6,863 nt of DNA from an uncultured bacterium (lineage in GTDB: Bacteria > Patescibacteriota > Minisyncoccia > Spechtbacterales > HO2-43-30): contig CAJXHR010000031.1 in the NCBI GenBank assembly GCA_913054525.1, positions 1 through 6,863 of the forward strand, written 5' to 3'. The notes below the pieces were generated by a model. The model ran no database searches, was not told where the DNA came from, and saw only the letters and a program-made list of their open reading frames with translations. A program made the translations under genes and the position numbers. Below are positions 1-4,962 of this stretch, piece after piece (the stretch's first letter is position 1; each line of letters starts with the position of its first letter).

Positions 1-1
1 A

Positions 2-142
2 AGCGGGAATAAGATGAACATTGCAAAGGCAACGCTCGAAGCGCTAAAGAGTATTAAAAACGTTCAAAAATTAGACAGAAAGAAAGCAATAAAAAAAGAT
101 AATAAAAAAGATGCAGATACATCAACTAAAACCGAAAAATAA
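2..142 (+). CDS. rpsE: 30S ribosomal protein S5, C-terminal end (partial)
   Basis: Only the last 46 codons are in the window; the gene begins upstream. The visible protein starts SGNKMNIAKATLEALKSI, matching the end of the S5 C-terminal domain, where an N-x-x-N-x-x-x-A-T-x-x-A-L pattern is conserved. A Lys- and Asp-rich tail of about 25 residues follows and ends at TAA. S5 is a small-subunit protein at the mRNA entry and decoding region that helps translational accuracy. Its last 32 nt overlap the start of rplO in another frame. This supports the call, because S5 lies just upstream of L30/L15 in bacterial spc operons. The call rests on a short conserved stretch plus context. Confidence 0.85.
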   Translation, partial: SGNKMNIAKATLEALKSIKNVQKLDRKKAIKKDNKKDADTSTKTEK

Positions 143-542
143 AAAAACTCGTAAGCGTATAGGCAGAGGCGGCAAACGTGGTACGTATTCGGGAAAGGGC
201 ATGAAGGGCCAGAAATCCCGGGCAGGCAAGCGTATCCGTCCGGCATTGCGCGATTTTATACAGAAAATTCCAAAGTTGCGGGGAGTGCGTTCTTCGCGTT
301 ACAAGAAGCAGGGCGTGAAGCAATTTCGAGTTATTTATCGGATAGTAAATCTGGATGTTTTGGATAAAAATTTCAAAGACGGAGAAACAGTCTCTCCCAA
401 AACATTGCTTGATAAGAAATTAGTGCGTAGAATAAAGGGAAGAATGCCGGCGGTAAAGATACTGGGCAATGGGGACCTGAAGAAAAAATTAAACTTTGAG
501 GGCGTAGAGATGTCAAAACAAGCAAAAACATATGTTAGGTAA
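111..542 (+). CDS. rplO: 50S ribosomal protein L15
   Basis: A 143-residue L15, close to the usual length. L15 is a late-assembling large-subunit protein bound to 23S rRNA. The N-terminus has the family form MQIHQLKPKN, followed by a basic Gly-rich extension (residues 16-43, with GRGGKRGTYSGKGMKGQKSR) that threads into rRNA. The C-terminal globular part carries the L15 signature KILGNGDLKKKLNFEG at about 116-131, then a Ser-x-x-Ala element (S135-A138). The ATG at 111 is chosen because it gives the canonical N-terminus, although it lies inside rpsE and lacks a clear Shine-Dalgarno, suggesting translational coupling. rpmD (L30), normally located between S5 and L15, is absent. The gene overlaps secY by 11 nt. 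Confidence 0.97.
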   Translation: MQIHQLKPKNKKTRKRIGRGGKRGTYSGKGMKGQKSRAGKRIRPALRDFIQKIPKLRGVRSSRYKKQGVKQFRVIYRIVNLDVLDKNFKDGETVSPKTLLDKKLVRRIKGRMPAVKILGNGDLKKKLNFEGVEMSKQAKTYVR

Positions 543-1809
543 AATTTTACTTCTATTCAAAATTCCCGAGCTTCGCAAGAAGATTCTATTTATCCTGATG
601 GTTTTTGGCATCTTTCGGCTGGCCGCAAATTTGCCGATTCCCGGAGTAGACCAGGAGCGGCTGGACGCGTTTTTCGGGGGAAATCAGATATTTGGACTTT
701 TGAATATTTTTTCCGGAGGCGCGCTTGAACAGCTTTCGATCGTCATGTTGGGGCTTGGGCCATTCATTACTTCAACCATTATCTTGCAGCTCATGACTAT
801 GGTATTTCCCAAGCTCAAAGAGATGTATCAGGAGGAGGGAGAGCAGGGCAGGCAAAAGTTTAATCAATACGGAAGGATGCTGACCGTGCCATTGGCAGGG
901 CTTCAGGGATTCGGGTTTATTACGCTTTTAACGCGCCAGGGTGTCATAGATCCGCTTGGCGGGTTTGGGATGCTGACTACTCTCGTGACAGTCACCGCGG
1001 GAGCTGTATTTTTGATGTGGCTCGGTGAGCTCATATCCGAAAAAGGAATTGGAAACGGCATTTCCCTTATGATTTTTGCCGGGATTGTGGCAAGCGTTCC
1101 TCTTTCCATACGACAATTAATTGTTACCTTTACCGCGGACCAGTTGCCGCTAATCATAATATTTTTCGTACTTGCTATTGTGATTATAGCCGGCGTTATT
1201 ACGGTGAACGAAGCGAGGCGGAATATTCCCGTTTCGTATGCAAAACGTGTGAGAGGCGGCCGTGTGTATGGAGGCGTATCGACTTTTCTTCCTTTAAATC
1301 TTAATCCCGCGGGCGTTATCCCCATAATATTTGCGCTATCCATAATGCTTTTCCCGGGGATGATTGCCAGTTTTATGAGCGGCGCGACCGCGATTTGGGC
1401 TATCAAGATTGCAAATTTATTTAATGCTTTTTCCTCAAATACATGGATGTACGGCTTTTGCTACTTTTTCCTTGTGGTGCTCTTCACTTATTTTTATACA
1501 GCAGTTACATTTAATCCCGATAATATCGCAAATAATCTCCAGAAGCAGGGAGGGTTTGTGCCCGGGATCAGGCCGGGTAAGCCCACAGCGGCGCACCTCC
1601 ACTATATCCTCAACAGGACCCTGCTTATAGGCGCTTTATTTCTTGGGACTATTGCGGTACTTCCTTCGATCATACAGGGGGCTACGGGTATTGGCGCCTT
1701 TACATTTCTTATAGGGGGCACCTCAATCCTGATAGTCGTGTCGGTGGTGCTGGAAACAATACGCCAGATAGAAGCGCAGTTAGTTATGAGAGAATATGAA
1801 GGTTTCTAA
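532..1809 (+). CDS. secY: Preprotein translocase subunit SecY
   Basis: A 425-residue SecY, the channel-forming subunit of the SecYEG translocon in the inner membrane. It is full length, with hydrophobic stretches consistent with ten membrane segments. Conserved blocks appear in order: RLAANLPIPGVD (29-40) after TM1; the plug/TM2 region NIFSGGALEQLSIVMLGLGP (58-77); EEGEQGRQKFNQYGR (101-115); WLGELISEKGIGNGIS (163-178); the ribosome/SecA-contacting loop RRNIPVSYAKR (229-239); and the second large cytoplasmic loop GFVPGIRPGKPT (341-352), whose Arg347 corresponds to the functionally important loop arginine of the family. The C-terminus ends in the usual ETIRQIEAQLVMREYEGF form. The ATG at 532 overlaps rplO and has no strong ribosome binding site. 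The stop overlaps the next gene by 14 nt. Confidence 0.98.
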   Translation: MLGKILLLFKIPELRKKILFILMVFGIFRLAANLPIPGVDQERLDAFFGGNQIFGLLNIFSGGALEQLSIVMLGLGPFITSTIILQLMTMVFPKLKEMYQEEGEQGRQKFNQYGRMLTVPLAGLQGFGFITLLTRQGVIDPLGGFGMLTTLVTVTAGAVFLMWLGELISEKGIGNGISLMIFAGIVASVPLSIRQLIVTFTADQLPLIIIFFVLAIVIIAGVITVNEARRNIPVSYAKRVRGGRVYGGVSTFLPLNLNPAGVIPIIFALSIMLFPGMIASFMSGATAIWAIKIANLFNAFSSNTWMYGFCYFFLVVLFTYFYTAVTFNPDNIANNLQKQGGFVPGIRPGKPTAAHLHYILNRTLLIGALFLGTIAVLPSIIQGATGIGAFTFLIGGTSILIVVSVVLETIRQIEAQLVMREYEGF

Positions 1810-2983
1810 AAAGTTCAAAACCAGGGCCTTACACGCTTCGTATGTTCCCAAGGGCCCCGATTTCTCCAGGGCCGTGCCTTTATATCAGAGTGTTGCCCAC
1901 GTTTTTCGGGATACAAAACATGCCGCGGATCTTTTTGCGGCGAAGGAGGAAGGATTTATCTACAGTCGGATTAATAATCCGACTGTAGATGTTTTTGAGC
2001 GCCGAATGGCGGATCTGGAGGGAGCAGAAGCGGGCCTTGCCATGTCTTCGGGTATGTCTGCCGCGTTTATGATAGCGGCGCATTTAGCCAAAAGCGGGGA
2101 TGAGATTGTAAGCTGCGATAGAGCATACGGAGGCACTTTTCATCTTTTCCATGATACCCTGCCTCGTTTTGGTATAAAGGTAAATTTTGTTGAAAATCCT
2201 CATGATATAAAATCTTGGAAATCCGCAATCACAAAGAAAACAAAATTTCTTTTTGTAGAGACCCCTTCAAACCCTCAGATGGAGGTGTTTGATATTGCCG
2301 CGCTCGCAGAAATTGCCCACAAAAATAAACTTCCCCTTGTTGTGGATTCTACTATCGCGACCCCGGCGCTTCAGCGGCCGGTTGAGTTTGGAGCAGATAT
2401 TGTGATGCATTCTGCGACAAAGTATATTTGCGGCAACGGCACAGCGCTTGGCGGAATTATTTTGGGCAAGAAGAAGATGATAGACGGTATCAGATGCGGC
2501 GTATACCGCGATATAGGTCCTTCCATGGCGCCGTTTAACGCGTGGCTTTTTATATTGGGCCTTGAGACGTTGTCGTACAGGATGGAAGCGCACTCTCAAA
2601 ACGCCCTCCAGGTTGCACAGTTTCTGGAAGAGCATCCAAAAGTTGAAAAAGTTTATTATCCGGGTTTGGAGAGTTCATCTTTTAAGCCGTTAGTTGATAA
2701 ACAAATGTGCGGGATGGCAAGCTCTCTCATGGCATTTGAGGTAGCAGGCGGGCGCAAGAATGGCATTACTTTTATAGAATCTTTAAAGCTTGTATCGCAC
2801 CTTGCCAACCTCGGGGATAATAAGACCCTGGCGATTCATCCCGCTTCGACCACTCATCAACAGCTCTCGGCAAAAGATTTGAAAAAAGTCGGAATTTCAG
2901 ATACAATGATTCGTATGTCCATCGGCCTGGAAGATGCCGAGGACATCATTTACGACATAAACCAAGCGCTAAATAAGATATGA
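1796..2983 (+). CDS. PLP-dependent Cys/Met metabolism enzyme, likely O-acetylhomoserine sulfhydrylase (or cystathionine gamma-synthase/lyase)
   Basis: A 395-residue, full-length fold-type I PLP enzyme of the cystathionine gamma-synthase family (cytosolic, usually a tetramer). Visible landmarks: Tyr56/Arg58 of YSRINNPT, which bind the PLP phosphate of the neighbouring subunit; SSGM at 84-87; ring-stacking Tyr111 in AYGGTF; Asp184 in VVDST, pairing with the pyridine nitrogen; Lys209 in HSATKY, the Schiff-base lysine; and Arg373 in IRMSIG for the substrate carboxylate. The C-terminal block LANLGDNKTLAIHPASTTHQQ (336-356) and GNGTALGG (213-220) resemble O-acetylhomoserine sulfhydrylases most, which make homocysteine from O-acetylhomoserine and sulfide. 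Gly rather than Cys in AYGGT argues against a classic methionine gamma-lyase. The start overlaps secY by 14 nt and the stop overlaps the next kinase as ATGA, so it is probably co-translated with the ribosomal operon. Exact substrate is not settled. Confidence 0.88.
   Translation: MKVSKKFKTRALHASYVPKGPDFSRAVPLYQSVAHVFRDTKHAADLFAAKEEGFIYSRINNPTVDVFERRMADLEGAEAGLAMSSGMSAAFMIAAHLAKSGDEIVSCDRAYGGTFHLFHDTLPRFGIKVNFVENPHDIKSWKSAITKKTKFLFVETPSNPQMEVFDIAALAEIAHKNKLPLVVDSTIATPALQRPVEFGADIVMHSATKYICGNGTALGGIILGKKKMIDGIRCGVYRDIGPSMAPFNAWLFILGLETLSYRMEAHSQNALQVAQFLEEHPKVEKVYYPGLESSSFKPLVDKQMCGMASSLMAFEVAGGRKNGITFIESLKLVSHLANLGDNKTLAIHPASTTHQQLSAKDLKKVGISDTMIRMSIGLEDAEDIIYDINQALNKI
1958..1990. repeat. Perfect 33-nt palindrome (16-bp arms, 1-nt centre) inside the PLP enzyme gene
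   Basis: The left arm ATCTACAGTCGGATTA (1958-1973) is the exact reverse complement of the right arm TAATCCGACTGTAGAT (1975-1990), with a single A between. It covers exactly 11 codons, residues Ile55-Asp65 of the PLP enzyme, including the Tyr-Ser-Arg...Asn-Pro-Thr cofactor-phosphate motif. In RNA it could form a hairpin of about 14 bp with a short AU-rich loop. Five T residues follow at 1992-1996, which resembles an intrinsic terminator, although this is inside a reading frame. The structure is certain from the sequence; any function is inference. Confidence 0.9.
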
Positions 2984-3546
2984 GTCCCAAAATAGTAATT
3001 ATCTTAGGCACATCCGGCTCCGGCAAGGGCACACAAGCAAAACTCGTACAAGAAAAATTGGGATTGGGCTATGTCGGCTCCGGCGATCTTTTGCGTATCC
3101 GTAGCGCCGTTGACGATTTTTCCGGAAGAAAATTAAAAAAAGTGATGAATGAAGGGGGCTTTGCGCCGAGCGCCGTAATATTTAAGCTCTGGATAGATAA
3201 GTGGGAAGATATGAAAAATATCCCCGAATTTTCGGGGTTTATAATAGACGGCTCTCCAAGAAAATTGCTTGAAGCAATGCTTATCGATCAGAGCCTGGAG
3301 TGGTATGAATGGAGAGATGTTAAAGTGGTGTTTGTTGATGTATCCAGAGAGGAGGCCTTTTCCCGGCTGTCAAAACGTATGCGCGAAGACGATACGCCCA
3401 AGGCCATAAACAGTCGCCTTGATTTGTTTGAAAAAGAAGTCATGCCGGTTGTGAAGTATTACGAAAAATTAAACCGGCTTATTAGAATAAAAGGCGAACA
3501 AGGCATTGAGAGCGTTCATAAAGATATAATGAAAGCGATCGCATAA
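2980..3546 (+). CDS. Adenylate kinase-like nucleoside monophosphate kinase, copy 1 (altered AMP site)
   Basis: A 188-residue P-loop NMP kinase in the position normally held by adk (after secY). The P-loop GTSGSGKGT is at 10-18. The AMP-binding region is changed from the adenylate kinase norm: GSGDLLR (33-39) replaces STGDLLR, and DGSPRKLLE (90-98) replaces DGFPRTxPQ. The adenine-contacting Gln is therefore Glu98 and the Phe is Ser92, while the catalytic arginines Arg39 and Arg94 remain. The LID is the short, zinc-free type (REDDTPKAINSRL, 135-147) with Arg135 and Arg146 retained. It should transfer phosphate from ATP to a nucleoside monophosphate, but AMP specificity is uncertain. The start overlaps the upstream stop as ATGA, indicating translational coupling. 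It is homologous to the next gene, with which it forms a tandem pair. Confidence 0.85.
   Translation: MSPKIVIILGTSGSGKGTQAKLVQEKLGLGYVGSGDLLRIRSAVDDFSGRKLKKVMNEGGFAPSAVIFKLWIDKWEDMKNIPEFSGFIIDGSPRKLLEAMLIDQSLEWYEWRDVKVVFVDVSREEAFSRLSKRMREDDTPKAINSRLDLFEKEVMPVVKYYEKLNRLIRIKGEQGIESVHKDIMKAIA
3222..3237 (+). other. Small perfect hairpin inside kinase copy 1
   Basis: CCCCGA (3222-3227) and TCGGGG (3232-3237) are perfect inverted arms around ATTT, followed by TTT. The shape is terminator-like, but the T run is only three bases and it lies inside an intact conserved reading frame (residues 81-86). It may be incidental. Confidence 0.3.
3406..3455 (+). repeat. Near-identical 50-nt tract, copy in kinase 1
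   Basis: Matches 4002-4051 in kinase copy 2 at 47 of 50 positions. All three differences are synonymous. It encodes INSRLDLFEKEVMPVV plus the first two bases of the following Lys codon. The rest of the two genes is far more diverged, including the equally conserved P-loop codons. Confidence 0.9.
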
Positions 3547-3559
3547 AATCGGAAAACCC

Positions 3560-3564
3560 GGAGG
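3560..3564 (+). promoter_or_regulatory. Strong Shine-Dalgarno for kinase copy 2
   Basis: GGAGG lies 8 nt before the ATG at 3573, in the 26-nt gap after copy 1. It is the clearest ribosome binding site of the + strand run; upstream genes rely on overlaps. This fixes the copy 2 start and suggests independent initiation. Confidence 0.8.
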
Positions 3565-3572
3565 CGTCTGGC

Positions 3573-4142
3573 ATGTCGAATGCGAAGAATTTTGTTTTGC
3601 TTGGCTCGTCGGGATCGGGCAAAGGTACGCAGGCAAAGCTGCTCGTTGAGAGGTTTGGCAATCTTCATCATATTTCGACAGGAGATCTTTTCAGAAATCT
3701 TGCGGCCGCAAATACCTTTGTATCGGAAAGAGTCGCCGGTATTTTGAGGGAAGGAGGATTCCCTCCGGATGATTTGGCGGAAGCGCTTCTGATAAACGCA
3801 ATATCGTTCAGAGTGCGCGGGGGCGAGGGTTTTGTACTGGACGGATTCCCCAGGACCAAGCCGCAAGTGGGAGTGCTGGATAGGTTTTTGAATTTTTTGA
3901 ATGTAAAAGACGATACATTTTTTGTTCTTATAGATGTATCAAGGCCGGAGGCATTCAAGCGGATGATGGAGCGCGGGAGATCGGACGACTCCGAGGATCC
4001 TATAAATAGCCGCCTTGATTTGTTTGAAAAAGAAGTTATGCCGGTTGTGAAACGCTACAAGAGAGAAAATAGATTAATACTCGTAAACGGCGAGCAGAAT
4101 GCCTTGGATGTGCATAGGGGTATAATATCAAAATCCCGCTAG
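3573..4142 (+). CDS. adk: Adenylate kinase, copy 2 (canonical AMP site)
   Basis: A 189-residue short-LID adenylate kinase (ATP + AMP to 2 ADP, cytosolic). The motifs are canonical: P-loop GSSGSGKGT (11-19); ISTGDLFR (34-41), with the AMP-contacting Thr and Arg; VLDGFPRTKPQ (88-98), with Phe92, Arg94 and the adenine-contacting Gln98; and a zinc-free LID with RSDDSEDPINSRL (136-148), with Arg136 and Arg147 in the catalytic arginine positions. The length suits the no-LID-insert type found in many bacteria. Because copy 1 has lost adenine-recognition residues, this copy is the better candidate for the housekeeping enzyme. The start is set by a GGAGG 8 nt upstream. The TAG stop lies inside the left arm of a terminator hairpin shared with the convergent DUF502 gene. 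Confidence 0.95.
   Translation: MSNAKNFVLLGSSGSGKGTQAKLLVERFGNLHHISTGDLFRNLAAANTFVSERVAGILREGGFPPDDLAEALLINAISFRVRGGEGFVLDGFPRTKPQVGVLDRFLNFLNVKDDTFFVLIDVSRPEAFKRMMERGRSDDSEDPINSRLDLFEKEVMPVVKRYKRENRLILVNGEQNALDVHRGIISKSR
4002..4051 (+). repeat. Near-identical 50-nt tract, copy in kinase 2
   Basis: Partner of 3406-3455. The longest uninterrupted identity is 26 nt. It lies just after the LID and includes the catalytic Arg147 codon. Confidence 0.9.
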
Positions 4143-4163
4143 TCGGATGAACTAGCGGGATTT
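4131..4163. terminator. Shared terminator between convergent adk copy 2 and DUF502
   Basis: A perfect 13-bp inverted repeat: AAATCCCGCTAGT (4131-4143), 7-nt loop CGGATGA, and ACTAGCGGGATTT (4151-4163). On the + strand it is followed by a T-rich stretch (ATTTTGTCTTTTTTT). On the - strand the hairpin is followed by a shorter TTTT run, so it can plausibly act in both directions. The stop codon of adk copy 2 (TAG, 4140-4142) lies in the left arm and that of the DUF502 gene (TAG on the - strand, 4152-4154) in the right arm. Confidence 0.9.
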
Positions 4164-4892
4164 ATTTTGTCTTTTTTTCCTGCGCTCTCTATATTTTTTA
4201 AGCCTGATGGCTTCTGTCGTAGTGCCAAGTGCTCTTGTTTTGATTTCCTCGGGAGAGGTAGCGCCCATAGAAAACACATGCTTTATTAGTTCCGGGAATG
4301 CCATGAAATTGCAAGCTGGAGGCAGAAGCACTTCGCGAACATTTTTTCGGGGCGTAGCGAATGTCCAGCCGGAATATGGCATGGGCGATGTCGGATAGTA
4401 GCACCTTATCTCTTCTTCTCCGTCAGTCATGACAGAGCCCATATGTACGCAGTATAAGAATATTTCAGGCGCGAATCTGACCCGTACCACCCTATTTTTG
4501 TCTATACCTTCGGGGTTCTTTTTGAAAGTATCAAGGAAATCCTTAACGACGAAATATATATTTTTTATTATCGGAATATGAGAGGGAATCGTTTCTAGGG
4601 AGTTTATGAGCTTTTTCCCCCGGTCGTATTTGGTGAGGCGGTCAACAGCAAGACCCGTTAAATACAGAATAAGCATTGCCAGAATAAAGCCGCCGGGGAC
4701 AGAAATTTTTTCATTGGTTACCGAACTTATCAGAGGACTGAATATTTTTCCTACAAAGCTAACTACAAACCCCGAAATTACCCATATGGCGCCGAAAGGA
4801 AATATGATAATTAGCCCTATGCCGATTTTGTTCTTGATATGATTGCCAAATCCCTGTATTATTCTGGATATGCGAGATTTTGTGCGTCCCAT
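4152..4892 (-). CDS. DUF502 family membrane protein
   Basis: A 246-residue protein recognised as DUF502 by its architecture. Two N-terminal hydrophobic segments (about 22-48 and 66-86) are separated by a loop ending in the family's Pro-Gly-Gly (VPGGF, 65-69). A helical stretch with IPSHIPIIKNIYFVVKDFLDTF (102-123) matches the family's IPLV+xIYxxxK element. A soluble domain follows with YYPTSPMPYSGW (165-176), the characteristic PTxPxPxSG motif, and then the end region FPELIKHVFSMGAT (199-212). The tail is very basic (about 230-246). The biochemical role of DUF502 is unknown; it is an inner-membrane family. The ATG at 4892 follows a GGAG 7 nt away. It is convergent with adk and divergent from map, so it sits inverted within what is usually an adk-map block. 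Confidence 0.88.
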   Translation of the reverse strand: MGRTKSRISRIIQGFGNHIKNKIGIGLIIIFPFGAIWVISGFVVSFVGKIFSPLISSVTNEKISVPGGFILAMLILYLTGLAVDRLTKYDRGKKLINSLETIPSHIPIIKNIYFVVKDFLDTFKKNPEGIDKNRVVRVRFAPEIFLYCVHMGSVMTDGEEEIRCYYPTSPMPYSGWTFATPRKNVREVLLPPACNFMAFPELIKHVFSMGATSPEEIKTRALGTTTEAIRLKKYRERRKKRQNKSR

Positions 4893-4962
4893 AGCAATGC
4901 TCCAGTGTATTTTTTTATAAAATTGCTAGCCGTACACTAGCATGTAATGAAAGTTTTTTAAA
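4893..4962. promoter_or_regulatory. Divergent intergenic region between DUF502 and map, with AT-rich promoter candidate and inverted repeat
   Basis: This 70-nt spacer must hold initiation signals for both genes. The core TTTTATAAAA-like stretch around 4912-4922 could supply a -10 element on either strand (TATAAA at 4916-4921 on +, and at 4919-4914 on -), but no convincing -35 is visible for either. A 6-bp inverted repeat, TGCTAG/CTAGCA, spans 4924-4942 with a 7-nt loop and could be an operator or a small 5' hairpin of the map transcript. The precise promoters are not resolved. Confidence 0.4.
4900..4903 (-). promoter_or_regulatory. Shine-Dalgarno for the DUF502 gene
   Basis: On the - strand the sequence TGGAGC places GGAG 7 nt before the ATG at 4892, a good spacing that supports this start. 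Confidence 0.7.

Noticed and set aside
903..1406. Long open frame on the - strand inside secY (167 codons)
   Set aside because: It mirrors the strongly conserved secY frame, shows no recognisable protein motif and has no supporting ribosome binding site; a shadow frame.
1880..2083. - strand frame containing IYSRIINPTVD, resembling the PLP motif
   Set aside because: The resemblance is produced by the codon-phased palindrome at 1958-1990; the flanks do not resemble the enzyme family, so it is not a second gene copy.
2267..2635. Open frame on the - strand inside the PLP enzyme gene (122 codons)
   Set aside because: Antisense to a fully conserved enzyme region, with no family resemblance; a shadow frame.
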